Shown: positions 40,247 through 52,634 of the stretch, in pieces
Layout: each line of letters begins with the position of its first letter
How positions within the stretch are numbered: position 1 is the stretch's first letter
From: Silene conica
Taxonomy: Eukaryota > Streptophyta > Magnoliopsida > Caryophyllales > Caryophyllaceae
Assembly: GCA_029255685.2 (NCBI GenBank)
Contig: CM055312.2
Span: forward strand, 82,439,010 to 82,503,009
Direction: 5' to 3'
Length of the DNA: 64,000 bases
Notes under the pieces: model-generated
What the model was told of the DNA's origin: nothing
Seen by the model: the letters and a program-made list of their open reading frames with translations, nothing else
The model's database searches: none
Made by a program: the position numbers and the translations under genes

Positions 40247-40253
40247 TATATAA
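40247..40253 (+). promoter_or_regulatory. TATA box of the HSP110-type gene
   Basis: TATATAA lies in CT-rich context, followed about 30 bp later by the CTCCTCCTCTCTTC leader. A 5'UTR exon ends at 40351 (GTAAGC donor). No clear heat-shock element is visible in the ~100 bp between the MITE and the TATA box. Confidence 0.6.
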
Positions 40254-41328
40254 GAGACTAATCGAGAACCTCCTCCTCTCTTCTTTGTAAATCGACCACC
40301 ATTGTTTACTTGTTCCGCCGCCGTCCGATCTAATCCCACCTCTACTCCATCGTAAGCTGCTTCGATCCTCATTTCCATTCTACCTTCATTTTGCATAAAC
40401 CCTAATTTTGTATAAAAAAATAATTTTAATTTTAATTCCTAGATTTGGATTCCTTCATTTTTTTTTCTATCAGATTTACTTCAATGTTAGTTATTTTTCT
40501 TCATTCTATCGCCTTTATTTGCATTGCTAGGGATTGTTGATGTTAATTAGGTTTTGATTCAACTGAAAACCACCATTTTTAATGGCTTGTTTCAAAGTTG
40601 GATTAGTTGGCTACTTGTTTTTCATCTGATTTTTTTATGAACTTTATTATTTGACTTTTTTATTCAAAGATATAATTGTTAACATCGTCGCTAATTACTT
40701 GAATTAAGTCTAAGTATTCATCTAGTTTGAGATGTGATGAACTATTCTAATTATAGTTCAAGTCATTGATCCGCTGTTTTTGTCATAACCCGTAAAGCTG
40801 TATTGATTTTTAGGAATTTCAGCTTCGTGTTAATTTGGAAAATGTTCTGAAGAATTCACGTACTTTGAGATGTGATGAACTGTTCTAATTACAGTTCAGG
40901 TCATTGATCCGCTGTTTATGTCGTAACCCAAGCTGTATTGAATTAGGGATTTCAGTTTTTTGTTAATTTGGAAAATGGACTGCCTAGTGCTAAAGCGGTC
41001 TTCCATATTTCAGTGATTAATCTGCCTCTTTGTGGGTCTTTGCGGGTCTGATAAGGATACTTAGGTTTAGCCGGTTAGGCGTACTAAATTGTGTTGCTTT
41101 TGGTGTAATTGTTTTGGCTGAATTTGCTTTGCATCCCAGAATGAATTACACTTGGACACTTGTTTTAAAGACGCGTTATTGTGTTTAAGATCCAGTATAG
41201 TATTCTGCTCTTTCATTCGTTGTAAAGTTGATATGTGTGGTTCTACTTGCAAAAATGATACTCATACTAGTTTAATTGAATACTTTTTTGTCTACTTTTT
41301 TCAGACTCAACAACTCTGTACTTGAAAG

Positions 41329-44300
41329 ATGAGTGTGGTAGGATTTGATTTTGGTAATCAGAGCTGTGTTGTTGCCGTTGCAAGGCAAAGGGGTATTGAT
41401 GTTGTTCTCAATGACGAGTCCAATCGGGAAACACCTGCTATTGTTTCCTTTGGTGAGAAGCAGCGGTTTGTTGGGACTGCTGGAGCTGCATCTGCATTGA
41501 TGAACCCTAAAAACACCATTTCCCAGATTAAAAGACTTATTGGTCGGCCATTTTCTGATCCTGAGCTGCAAAGAGACATTCAAACGGTGCCGTTTACGGT
41601 CACTGAGGGGGCTGACGGCTTTCCCTTGATCCATGCAAGGTATTTGGGGGAAACCAAGACATTCACCCCAACTCAGGTATTGGGTATGTTGCTCTCGAAT
41701 TTGAAAGGTATAGCAGAGAAGAACTTGAATGCTGCTGTGGTTGACTGCTGTATTGGAATCCCAGTTTACTTCACTGATCTTCAGAGAAGAGCTATCCTAG
41801 ATGCAGCAACGATTGCCGGTCTACATCCTCTTCGTCTAATCCATGAAACTACAGCTACCGCTTTGGCCTACGGTATCTACAAGACGGACCTGCCTGAAAC
41901 TGACCCTATAAACATTGCGTTTGTAGATGTTGGACATTCCAGTTTACAAGTGTGCATCGCTGCCTTAAAAAAGGGGCAGCTAAAGATCTTGGCGCATTCA
42001 TTTGATCGCTCTTTAGGGGGACGTGACTTTGATGAAGTCCTTTTCCAGCATTTTGCCGTTAAGTTTAAGGAAGAGTACAAGATTGATGTGTATCAGAATG
42101 CAAGGGCTTGCCTCAGGCTTAGAGCCGGCTGTGAGAAACTGAAGAAGGTTTTGAGTGCCAATCCTGTGGCTCCATTGAATATCGAGTGCCTAATGGACGA
42201 GAAGGATGTCAGAGGAGTCATTAAGAGGGAGGAATTTGAAGAAATTAGCATCCCAATTTTAGAGCGTGTGAAGAAGCCTTTGGAAAAGGCTCTTGCAGAA
42301 GCTGGTCTTAGTACTGAAGAAATTCACACTGTTGAGGTCGTTGGCTCAGGTTCAAGGGTTCCAGCAGTCATAAAGATCATGACTGAATTCTTTGGGAAAG
42401 AACCACGGCGTACTATGAATGCCAGTGAGTGTGTGGCAAAGGGTTGTGCTTTGGAGTGTGCAATCCTTAGCCCCACGTTCAGAGTCAAAGAGTTTCAGGT
42501 ATTGAGCTGGTCATTTGTCAACATGTGCCTTCTATTTCCAGTGCTTTACTACTATATTTATAGATGAGTTGCTGAGGTATCGTCAAGCCTCAGTACTAGA
42601 TGATTAGCATAAGTTTACATCTAATGCTCTTGGGTCTTTATCAATTGAGCATGTGTATATGCATGTTTAAAAGTTGGTCTATTTCGGAAAGTGTTTATTG
42701 CTTCCTCGTATTCCTTTGTTATTTATGTCCTTCCGTTTTCTGCCTTTTGAAAGTTCTCTCCACTTCTGAATGATAGCATGTGTTTTCTTCATCCAGGTTA
42801 ACGAAAGCTTCCCATTTTCCATTTCAATGTCCTGGAAAAACCCTGCCGTCGGGGGCCAAAATGGAGCAACTGAGGGGCAGCACAGCACTGTAGTTATTCC
42901 CAAGGGAACTCCTATCCCTTGCTTAAAGGCGGTTACGATTACAAGAACAGGCACATTAGCTGTTGATTTGCAGTATGCTGATGTTAGTGAGTTGCAGGCC
43001 CCACCCCAGATTAGCACGTATACGGTTAGTATTTGTTCCATTGTTTTTTGTACATCATGGTCATGTTTTTAGTATATACTCCCTTCATCCCAGTGAGTTG
43101 TATAATTTCAAAATAAGCACGGGGATTTTGGAAAATGTATGCAATTTAATGTAATGGAGGGAGTACTTCAGTAAGAAAGTATATTTCTAGAACTGTTGTC
43201 TTTTTTGAGTTTTGCTGTTCTGCTTCTCATCTCTCATCTAGTCATTTGCCTAGATTGATTTTTTTCCTTGAATCTTTGTTTTTGTCCATTAAATGAATAG
43301 ATTGGTCCTGTCCAATCTGCTAAAGGTGATTCTGCAAAGCTCAAGGTTCGAGTAAGGCTAAATCTGCATGGTATTGTATCCGTGGATTCAGCTACGGTGA
43401 GTCTACTGCTGTTGGTAGATAAACAATTGTTTTAGTATTACTCTTCCTTTTTCTTTTCTTTCCACTGTGCATGTGAATGCACCTCTCTTTGTGAAAGCCT
43501 TGCTGAGCTTATCAAATTTTCTCCCAGCTCTTAGAAGAGGAAGAAATTGATGTTCCTGTAGTAAAAGATGCTGCTAAGATGGAAACTGATTCTCCAAATG
43601 ATGGAGTCACTCCTGAAAGTGATGTGACTATGCAAGATGCCAATACCCCTGCAGCAGAAAATGGTGTGCCTGAGTCTGGAGAGGCTTCTGCACCTGAGGT
43701 TGAACAAAAGCCAGTTCAGATGGATACAGATGCCAAGGTATTGCTCTGGCCGCTTTTGTTGTGAACATCTTTAGCCTAAAATCTTTGAATCTGATGATGA
43801 TGTTTTTGTTACGTTGTATGAGATTCTGAATAGTGATCTTGCTTATAAACTTGGGGTGATTCTGCAACTTTGGCTTGTTACATATCTTATATTTTATACC
43901 TGTTCAATTTTATGGTATGCCATATCATTGCAAATTGAGTATGTTATATTTGTTCTCATTAATAAATTATGGAACTTATGTGCCATGGTATTATCAATCT
44001 TGGTTTGGACCTGATCTCATGATTGGTCTGACCTTGTCTCAACCGTTGTACTAAAAATGCGTGTAATACTGCCTTTAGTTAAGCCTTGTTGTCTCAGTGG
44101 TGACTTGATGCCATGGCCTATAAGGTCTTAGCCATTCGGTCATGATGGATGATTGGTCATAGGATTGAAGTCCCTTCCCCTTACATTGTAGTGCCCTTGT
44201 ACTGCTGGGACTAGGAAGGAATTTATGACTTGTGGAAGAGATGTTCAAAGTGGTACATAGTTTTTGAGGACCTAACACTCAAGCTTAGTGTTAGGGATGC

Positions 44301-46621
44301 AAGGGCGCCCTTTTACTCGGAGGCATGATTTGGCTGTTTCTCACTTGCTGATTAAGTTGTAGCAGTTTGTATTGTAGGCTTTGGTAGGGTATCCAATGAG
44401 GTGACATACAACTTGCACTGTTTTTTATGGTTGTACAACGAATCTCAAAGTGTTATGTGTTTTGCAGACTGATGCATCAAAGAAGAAGCTGAAGAAGATT
44501 ACTGTTCCTGTGTCAGAGTTAGTCCACGGTGGACTGTCTAAGGGTGATGTAGAGAAAGCTGTTGAGAAGGAATTTGAAATGGCCTTGCAAGATCGCGTTA
44601 TGGAAGAAACTAAGGACCGGAAAAATGCCGTGGAAGCATATGTGTATGACATGAGAAACAAGGTATGTGATAGCGTGTGTTTATTGAGTATTTGAGTCAC
44701 ATGGGACATTTTTGTAAGCTCATTTTATTTCTTATCTAATCCGTTTTACTCCCTCTCTGTGTTGTGATTTCCAGCTTAATGACAAATATTACGAGTTTGT
44801 CACTCCTTCGGAGAAGGATGAGTTCATTGCCACACTTCAGGAGGTAGAAGATTGGTTGTACGAAGATGGTGAAGATGAGATCAAGAGCGTCTATACTGCT
44901 AAGCTTGACGAGCTGAAAAAGGTAAAGCATTTAGGTTTCTCTCTGCTGAAGATTCACTTGTTTCCCTTTTCCTTGTCTCACCTCGAGGGAATGGGGGTGA
45001 GTTAGAGCTGCTCTTCCATCAAAATACGAGTGATAAAATTATTTTTTGGGTAATTCCTAAATTGCAGAAAGGTAACCCTGTTGAGGAGCGTTACAAGGAG
45101 CATATGGAACGAGGAGGGGCCGTTCAACAACTTGTTTATTGTATCAATAGTTTCAAGGAAGCAGCAATGTCAGCTGACCCGAAATTTGAACATATTGAGC
45201 TTCCAGAAAAACAAAAGGTAGTATTGTGCATAATTTTGTTTCGAATGTGATATCTGTGTATATCAGTCATGTGATATAGGCTTCTGTGAATGTTATTGTG
45301 TGTAGGTCGTTAATGCTTGTGGTGATGCTGAAGCGTGGTTGAGAGAGAAGCAGCAGCAACAAGATACACTTCCCAAACATGCAACTCCTGTTTTGAGGAC
45401 AGCTGATGTGCTCAAGAAGGCAGATGAGGTTAACAGGTATGTATCATTGTTACCATATAGATTATTGTTTCCTTAAATTGTAACCACCCATATTGTGTAG
45501 CCCATTATGTTACTCAGAACTTCGGTTCTGGTCTCAGGCAGCACATGTAACTATGTAAGTGTTCATGGGAACATGTCTTAAACCAAAATAATACTCCCTC
45601 CATGTTGTTGTTTTCTTCCCATTTCATTTTGTACAACTATTAAGAAAATGGAATAAACAATGAAAAAATAATGGTAGATATGCATGTGGGCCAAATTAAA
45701 CAATTAAAAGGAATTAAAAAATGAAAAAACAATGACAAATATTGTAAATACACAAGTTGGACAAGGACTATATAGTCAATTGGATGGTTAAATAAGGAAA
45801 GATGAGAAATGGGAAGAAAAGAAAAAAATTGCCGGGAAAATGGGAAGAAAATAGGTAAATGGAGGAAGTATATACTTATAAATTTAAAATATCCGAAGTC
45901 TACTGAGAAAATAGAGGGATGTTTGTGGAACAATCCCTACATTTCTTTGATATCTTTCACTTTCTTAAGGGGTAGCTATTTTACGAATAAAATTGTAAAT
46001 ACAATGTTACCCACCGCTTCCCACCCATCGAACAAAAAAGGGGGCCGAGGGTTTGGTCACAATTCCATTTATACATGTTTTTGAGTGCTGTATCAGACAT
46101 GGATATGGGTCTCATAAGTCGAGAGTTTATTATCATTGATGGTCTATAATTGAGTTATAGGTTTATACTCCTCTAAAGCTTTTTTTGGATACAATTGAAA
46201 GGCGGGGATTGAGGGGAGGGGAGAGGAAGGGAACACAATGTTTTTCTTTTGTATCTTTTCTATGTTGGAACATTTTTTGTTTAATTTGGCTGGTACTCTG
46301 GTAATTTGCATCGTCCATCTAACCCTACTAGAACATGTTTTCTAAGGAAAGGGTTCTTGGTAAAGTGGTAACGACTGATTGATTTTGTGAGATCAACATC
46401 TGAGTTTCATCCATAACAGGTTGTGTAGACCAATAATGACAAAACCCAAACCAGCTCCACCAAAGCCTGCAACACCTGAGCCGCAACCAACTCAAGACAA
46501 GGAGGCAGAGTCTGCTGGCCGCGAAACCAATTCCGGTCCGGGTGCCAGCGAGAGCAATGAAGATCCAAAACCGGAGCCAATGGATACAGAGAAGTCAGAG
46601 CCGGCTCCAAGTGCAGCGTAA
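41329..46621 (+). CDS. HSP70-15: HSP110/HSP70-15-type cytosolic chaperone
   Basis: Coding exons: 41329-42498, 42797-43024, 43301-43396, 43528-43737, 44468-44662, 44775-44921, 45068-45217, 45306-45436 and 46420-46621. All have GT/AG borders and phases close to 842 aa (about 831 in Arabidopsis HSP70-15). A 953-bp intron (40352-41304) lies in the 5'UTR. The nucleotide-binding domain (~1-383) starts MSVVGFDFGNQSCVVAVARQ, with FGNQ instead of the FGTT typical of canonical HSP70. It also has the DVGHSSLQV and VEVVGSGSRVPAV phosphate and adenosine motifs. The substrate domain follows (ESFPFSISMSWKN), then an acidic insert (~500-590) and the helical domain (ALQDRVMEETKDRKNAVEAY). The tail is Pro/Glu-rich with no EEVD. 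This family acts as nucleotide-exchange factor and holdase for cytosolic HSP70. Confidence 0.96.
43077..43165. mobile_element. Short Stowaway-like MITE in HSP110 intron
   Basis: TACTCCCTTCATCCCAGTGA at the left and AATGGAGGGAGTA at the right; 89 bp, between coding exons 2 and 3. Confidence 0.7.
44085..44300 (+). mobile_element. Possible tRNA-derived SINE in HSP110 intron
   Basis: TTGTCTCAGTGG resembles a Pol III A box and GGATTGAAGTCCC, about 65 bp later, a B box. The rest matches nothing I recognise and there is no clear tail or target duplication. Confidence 0.3.
45592..45870. mobile_element. Stowaway-like MITE in HSP110 intron
   Basis: TACTCCCTCCATGTTGTTGT at the left and AAATGGAGGAAGTA at the right. 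The inner parts (TTTTCTTCCCATTT and AAATGGGAAGAAAA) are also inverted. 279 bp, in the last intron. Confidence 0.75.
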
Positions 46622-47649
46622 TCTGTGGGTGACGTGAATTTTTATCCTCAGACTCATCGGTTTCTCTTGTTGGAAACTCTCTTTTTTCCGATTTGAGCCC
46701 AAAGACGCTATGCTGGGGGCTTGTGGAGATTTTTCATCAGGGCATTTTGCTTTTTTATATTTGTAATATTTTATTCTTAATAGGGATTGCTTACAGCTAC
46801 TGTTTGGCGGTGTTCCAAAAAAACAGTTTTATGGATGTGTTTTCGAGGGGAAGGGATGTTTTGATTAGTAGGTATCTTTGTTAATGATGTTAAAGATTCC
46901 TATAATTTCTGGAAACTAAATCGAGCCATATTATTTATGCACTTCGAATTACACTTTTGTCTGGGCATCTTTGTTAACGTGTTATCTTCAAAATTTCTAC
47001 GAATTTAAGGAAACTTAATTAATCCACCTTATGTGTTGGAAATGCTAGGAATATCTTGTCCCAAGATTGAAAAAATAAGAAAATATTTTTGTTCCACGTC
47101 GGAAAAATAAGGAATTTTGTTGTGTTTATATACTTAGTACTGTTCAACTAAGTACTCGTCAATATTGATGATAATATGTACTCTTCCCACGCGCATAATA
47201 TGTACTCTTCCCAAGCGCATAGTCGCCCTCCGGCTCGGCTCGCACGTGCCGTGTGATGGGGTTTGTTTTGCAACTGAAACCTTTTGCTCGTTTTATTTTT
47301 TGCGCAGTCCCTACATTGGAAAACCGTAGCTTTGTTTTCAGTTTGTTCAAAATATTAACACTGGTGTTCTCTCGTTTTCTACCCAAAGACAATTGCAATG
47401 CTTTTACTACGCTCATTGTTTCCGTTTTTCAAGTATACTATAATTAAGTTGATTTTCAGTTTTGGAAATTACTTAAATCTTCTTCTGAATACCTCTCTTT
47501 ATCTCTTCTGTTCCTTACGAAAATCTGAGTAATAGCATTCGAGAATAACACCGTGTCGAGGGCGATTAAGTTTCTAAGGTAGCGGCCACCTTATCGTAAC
47601 ACAATGAAGATTTATCTAATTCGTTTTGTTCTTTTAATTTTTCCAATTA
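46622..47649. other. HSP110 3'UTR and intergenic DNA
   Basis: The 3'UTR probably extends to around 46790 (TTTGTAATATTTTATTCTTAA region). The rest is AT-rich with short meaningless frames; no gene is seen. Confidence 0.5.
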
Positions 47650-47680
47650 GGCCCTGTTCTTTTGGACTGAAACTTAAGTG

Positions 47681-47880
47681 AACTGAACTGAACTGAACTT
47701 ATAAGATCTGAACTGAACTTATAGGAACTGAGCTGAACTTATAGGAACTGAACTTAACTGAACTTATAGGAACTGAACTGAACTGAACTTATAGGAACTG
47801 AACTGAACTTAACTTATAGGATCTGAACTGAACTTAACTTATAGGATCTGAACTAAACTTATAAAATCCGAACTTAATTA
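47681..47880 (+). repeat. Left subterminal GAACTGAACTTATAG array
   Basis: Repeats of GAACT/GAACTTATAGGAACTGAACT fill 200 bp. The same motif in the same orientation, not inverted, fills about 52400-52580 at the other end. Confidence 0.9.
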
Positions 47881-47954
47881 ACTTTATTTTAATTTAAGTT
47901 AATTATTATTATTATTATTATAACCGGGAACTTTTATTAAAAATAACGGAAAAA

Positions 47955-49958
47955 TTACATGAAATTTGTGGGCACCCGCGAAACTAGCTGGGCGCCCACT
48001 CCCTTAGCAATAGCAAAACTAAGGCGAGAAAAAATAAAAGCAGCGTGCCGCGATCCAGCATCCTGGGACACAGAAAACGTCTGAATCCGCTTGAGCAAGT
48101 AAACAACATCTTCCCCTAATTCCCCCAAAGAAGAGAAGGAGAAAGGCAAGAAACCATAACCATGCGCCGCGCACAAGTCTCTGTACTTGGCGCACTTCCT
48201 CCGAGCAGCATCAACCACCACCCCTCCTGGCACAAAATCAGCCATGCCCGACTGAGTCAAAGGAGACGACCCGACCAAATCCACACAAACATCGCGCCCC
48301 CGGTCCCAAGAATAGAGCAGCAAATCAGCAGGTCGTAAAGGCCCACCCGCACCATCGAGCAACCCAATATCCACCTCCCGACCAGTAGAGATCCCCGACC
48401 GGTAGCAAATATCCAAAAGAGTATCACGAACAAGGTTATGCCGATGTTTGACACCAACAGCACTAACACAAGAGACAACATGATCCCCGAAGATATCCCC
48501 ATCAAAAACCCGAGAACAAGCAGAACAAGGCACGGACACCGAGAACAACGGAACACCCAGCCGATAACTAAGCACGCACCGGTAAGTCCTACTATTCATA
48601 GTCTGTCCCAAACCAGAAATCGGAACCACACGCAACCAATCAGATGAGTGACCTCCCTGCTGAGACTTCCATAGCATAATCTGACGAGGAGTCAAAGAGA
48701 AAACCGATTCCGCAGAAGCAACAACCCTCGTGAAATAAACATCTGCCAATTTCTTCATAAGTTTGGTGGCAGCGATCTCAGAAGGATTGCGCAGAAAATC
48801 AGAACCCGTAACTGCTGCAAAAGCACCCAAAGCTGATTGAAAAAAAGGTCCGGGGTCAAGGGCACCTGAAACCCGAAGGAGCCGATTCTGCAGATCCACA
48901 GACTGCAACCGAGAAGCCAGGAAAGCATAGTGCATGACGTCACCGGCAGCATACACACCGAGCCCACCAAAGGAAAATGGGAGGGTGGCAAGCCGCCATT
49001 GCCAGTCCCCAAAGCCTGGTCCAGAAGCAGTGACGATACGCTCTAAATGAGAACGCAAAGCCGCGTCAAAAATAGGCGCGGCGGACCCGAAAGCATCAGG
49101 GGAACAAGTACGCAAAGCGAAATAAAGCTTTGAGATACCGGTACAGGCCCGGAGCAAAAGAAGCTCACACTGCGGATCATCAATCTGAGAGACGGAGTCC
49201 ATGAGCCCAATAGTCTGAGCCACTCTCCCCATCACAACATCACTGCAAAAATCAGGGCACACACTCACCGGGCCACCAAGAACCTGGACACCCCGTAAAG
49301 GGCGAGCAATATCAGAAGGAAAAACACCCAAATCCCGGCTTCGGGGGTCTTCAGAAGGCCAAAAAGCCTCAGTCTTGCTAATATTAAGATGAAGACCCGA
49401 TCGCGGCCCATCCTCCATAATCATCTCCAAAACCTTCCCCACAACCACGGTATCCCCGACAATAGTGCCATCATCCAAATACCAAGCCTGTAGACTCAAG
49501 TCAAAAGAGTCACGGATCTTACAGGCCAATGGATGTAAAACCAGCGAAAAGAGCAAAGGGCCCAAAGGATCACCCTGCTGAACACCCTGACAAGACCACA
49601 AGCTATGCTCCCCATAATATAAACGAGCAGGCCGGGAATAACAGAACTCCACCCAACAAGAAAGAGCGGGACACTGACTACGCACCTCACGCAACATGAC
49701 CTCCCTATCAACCATGTTAAAAGCGTTCTGGAAATCAACCAACAGCATAGAAAGACCCACTTCATCACCCCGACTCTCAACTAATCGGTTCAAGGCATGT
49801 AGGATAGCCTCGCCCCCACCAGAAACACCAACCCCAAACTGAAGTCCATCAAAATAAACACTCAGATGGACCAATAAAAAAAGCACCCACCTTGGATACA
49901 AGGCGCCTCCAAATCGTACCCACGACAATAGGCCGGATACCACCACCCGGCTTAACAA
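47955..49958 (-). pseudogene. Reverse transcriptase with CCHC and REL endonuclease domains
   Basis: A 667-codon open stretch of the non-LTR element. RT motifs: LLVDFQNAFN (residues 72-81), GVQQGDPLGP (125-134) and the catalytic YLDD (160-163). A zinc knuckle of form CSAC-x11-H-x3-C lies at 478-497. A REL-type endonuclease follows: RHN (506-508), a Glu in GREVDIG (~527), RPAD (542-545) and VDLVG (559-563), the pattern of RH..., E, (R/K)PD and D acidic residues of R2-type endonucleases. It ends RLSFAIAKGVGAQLVSRVP. The first ~33 residues are off-frame: the true sequence upstream (SEYIASAPLTPLVKPGGGIR) is in another frame, so a frameshift lies near 49870. Confidence 0.85.
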
Positions 49959-49990
49959 GCGGGGTCAGCGGCGCACTGGCGATGTACTCA

Positions 49991-51106
49991 CTAAGAACCA
50001 GCGGACACCAACCCAGTGATAGAAGCTAGCAACTCATCAGAAACGGCAGCAGCAGCACCACTCAAACAATCCAGAAGATGCTGAGCACGAAAACCATCCC
50101 TCCCACAAGAAGTACCACGCGGAAACCCCTGAATCATACTCAGGACAGCCGAGACTGAGGCAACAAGAGGAGGATGACCCGCAGGTCGCGAAGGCAAGAT
50201 AGGTGAAGGGACAATGGGGTGCTTATCCGCCAGAGCCGCAAGAGTAGCCGTATTGTAAGGGGCAACTCCAGAAGACGATAACACCCGAGCAGCAGCCGTG
50301 TAATGACCATCAGAAATCTTCCTCCTACACTGCTTAACGTAAACCTCACCCAGGTCAAGCTCCTCATCAAATTGAAAAGAAGGAGGAGACGCAGCTAAGG
50401 TATCCCGAAGAACCTGCAACATGCCACCAGGCGCACCCCAAGAACAAATGGCACGAGAAATGCTCTCCTCCTGCCGCTGACGCCGGATAGCGGCACGACA
50501 CTCACGACTACTCCGCGGAGAAAAAGTCTTGAGAATACAAAGGGGTAAAACCAGCAAGGCAACCCAGGATGAGAGGTCCGAAGGAGAACGAATCACAGTA
50601 TCAAGGGCCCCTTTAAGAACCCGCGAGAACCCCAGACGACAACGAGGTGGGATAGATTTCACGGTTCTCAAACCCTTAGACAACAACCGATCAAGAGAAG
50701 TAACTGAGAACCCACCCCCAACCACATGATCAGCACCATCAGAATCCAATGGCGAGTCGGGATCTGACGGCCTAGGAAAACCATAAAGAATGAAAGAGAC
50801 CACTCCATCACCCGAATCTGGTGCCTCAATAACAGACCCATCCCCATGCAGATAACGCTTACTATGAGTATGTGTTCTAAAGCAAACCCCACACAACCAA
50901 ATACCCATACGACTAAAGGTAGTCTCGGCCTCGACAAAAATAGATAAAGAAGTAAGAGATTGTCGAGTTATAACCTGAGCATCGCCAGTACAGTGCCGAT
51001 CACGCAGATGAGTGAGCATGGGAGCCTTTTTTAGCCCATTACCACGACCATCCTGACAACCAGAAAGTCCCACAAAAGGACAATGGTACCGAGCGATATC
51101 CGTCAT
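49991..51106 (-). pseudogene. N-terminal zinc-finger part of the same RT protein
   Basis: The likely start is the Met at 51106 (MTDIARYHCPF). The upstream in-frame extension to 51349 is low-complexity leader. A C2H2-like finger (C-x6-C ... HLRDRHC) is followed by a second Cys/His group (LCGVCFRTHTHSKRYLH). Then comes a long linker and the start of the RT finger region (PYNTATLAALADKHPIV ... GRDGFRAQHLLDCL), equivalent to the GPDGI motif of other RTs. A stop after GLVSAGS at 49991 marks a frameshift; the RT continues in other frames into the 47955-49958 segment. Confidence 0.8.
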
Positions 51107-51905
51107 GACATCAACGAAGCAAACCCTCAAAACAAAATAAAAACAGCCCCCCTCTTTGCTCGCAACACGCCCACCACCCCCGACGACGACGTGAGGTCTG
51201 GTGTCGGAGTATGGTGTCGGTGACGTACCCGAAGACCACCAACGGCAAACCGAACCGATGACGGAACCCACGCACTCGCTCAAAAAAGCTGTAAAACTCA
51301 CGCACTCTCCTCCCCACCACCACCAGCGACAACCTGGCCAAACACACAATCATCACCACCACCACCTCCGGTGTCAAACTGGGCCAAAACAACCTGCTAT
51401 AAAGCCTGCAACCGTACACGTTGACACAATCAGCAGCGTTAAACCCTACAAAACAACAACCGAAACGCACCAAAGCCCTACCACAACTCCGGCAACCCTG
51501 GACCACGAAAGCGAACGCCGGAAACCGAGGACAACCGACGAGAGGTTGAGGAGAACACCAACCGCAAACGCAAACTCCGGCAACAACCGCACGACCCTCT
51601 CCGAAAACGGCAACCTGCAACGTAAAACACCCAAAAGCACCACCCCAGTAGTCGCCGGCGATGGGAGACGACGTTGAGATGGTCGAAACAGTCGACCGCA
51701 GGCAACCGCAACCCGAAACACGATGCCGCTGCTCTCGCTAACTCTCTCTCCAACCAAAACCACCACCCTAGCACTCACCGGCGAAGGAAGATGTCGATGA
51801 GATGAACGCCGGTGACGTTGAGGCCAGGTAGACGGTCGGAAAACAGAACGCAGACAACCGCAACCCTAAAAACGTGTTTCTCGTTTTTCTCCGCTCTCTC
51901 TTCTC

Positions 51906-51966
51906 GTTATTATTATTATTGTTGTTGTTGTTATTGTTACTATTGTTATTATTGTTATTGTTGTTG

Positions 51967-52000
<34 letters not shown>
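51906..52000. repeat. TAA/TAACAA microsatellite at the RT 5' end
   Basis: Plus strand (GTT)n/(ATT)n/(GTTATT)n, equal to TAA/CAA on the RT coding strand. It directly borders the 5' end of the non-LTR element. Confidence 0.95.
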
Positions 52001-52399
52001 ATTGATAAAAAAAAAAATTAGTCTAAAATACAAGGTAGTTTAAAATATTTTCAACTTTATATATAATGGTTTGTTCATAGTTCATACATTATATTACAAT
52101 TACATTACGATAAAAATAATTCACTATTACAATTTTCTCTAACCATTTATTTTCTCTAATAATGGTGATGAAGAAACTGATTAATGGGAGAGTGACAATT
52201 GGTGAGGGTGAGGGCGTCGTATGATGAGTTGTTGTTTTTTGGCATTAATGAGGATGATAGTTTGACATAAATTAGAGAGTAAAAGACGGGTAAATTATTA
52301 ATGAGTTGTTTTTTTTATAGATGACGTGTATCGAATAATTAAAGCGAAATGTTTGTATCGGCTGTTAAAAATAATACTCCGTATATAACTTTTCTTAAT

Positions 52400-52590
52400 T
52401 GAGTTTATATGAACTGAACTTATAGGAACTGAACTGAACTTATAGGAACTGAACTGAACTGAACTGAACTTATAGGAACTGAACTGAACTGAACTTATAG
52501 GATCTGAACTGAACTGAACTGAACTTATAGGAACTGAACTGAACTTATAGGAACTGAACTGAACTGAACTTAACTTATAGGATCTGAAGT
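52400..52590 (+). repeat. Right subterminal GAACTGAACTTATAG array
   Basis: Counterpart of the left array, in direct orientation relative to it, although the outermost ~30 bp of the element are inverted. Confidence 0.9.
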
Positions 52591-52634
52591 GAACTTAAGT
52601 TAAGTAACTTGAAGTTCAAAAGAACAAGGCCTTA

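Larger units (their letters stand above)
47922..51906 (-). mobile_element. REL-endonuclease non-LTR retrotransposon in a TAA repeat
   Basis: Read on the minus strand, the element runs from CGAGAAGAGAGAGCGGAG (5', 51906) to AAAAGTTCCCGGTTATAA (3', about 47922). TAA-type repeats, with TAA on the coding strand, abut both ends: 51906-51999, and 47902-47921. It encodes zinc fingers, RT, a CCHC knuckle and a restriction-endonuclease-like (REL) domain, the layout of the R2/R4/NeSL/CRE group and unlike the plant L1 and RTE groups. The coding frame is broken at only a few points, so it is old but largely complete at about 4 kb. Dong of the silkworm, an R4-clade element, is known to insert in TAA repeats. 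Confidence 0.75.
47650..52631. mobile_element. Non-autonomous PIF/Harbinger-type element 1 with RT insert
   Basis: TTA flanks both ends (47647-47649, 52632-52634). Inverted termini are GGCCCTGTTCTTTTGGACTG and, reverse-complemented from the right, GGCCTTGTTCTTTTGAACTT. Just inside stand arrays of GAACTGAACTTATAG(G). These are characters of PIF/Harbinger/Tourist elements. No Harbinger transposase is visible. The 4.98-kb interior is mostly one non-LTR retrotransposon (47922-51906), so the original element was about 1 kb. Confidence 0.85.

Noticed and set aside
48257..51778. Several other frames (69-169 codons) on both strands
   Set aside because: They overlap the RT/zinc-finger protein in other frames and arise from its high GC content.
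51812..52021. Tyr/Cys-rich 69-codon frame
   Set aside because: Translation of the GTT/ATT microsatellite next to the RT element.
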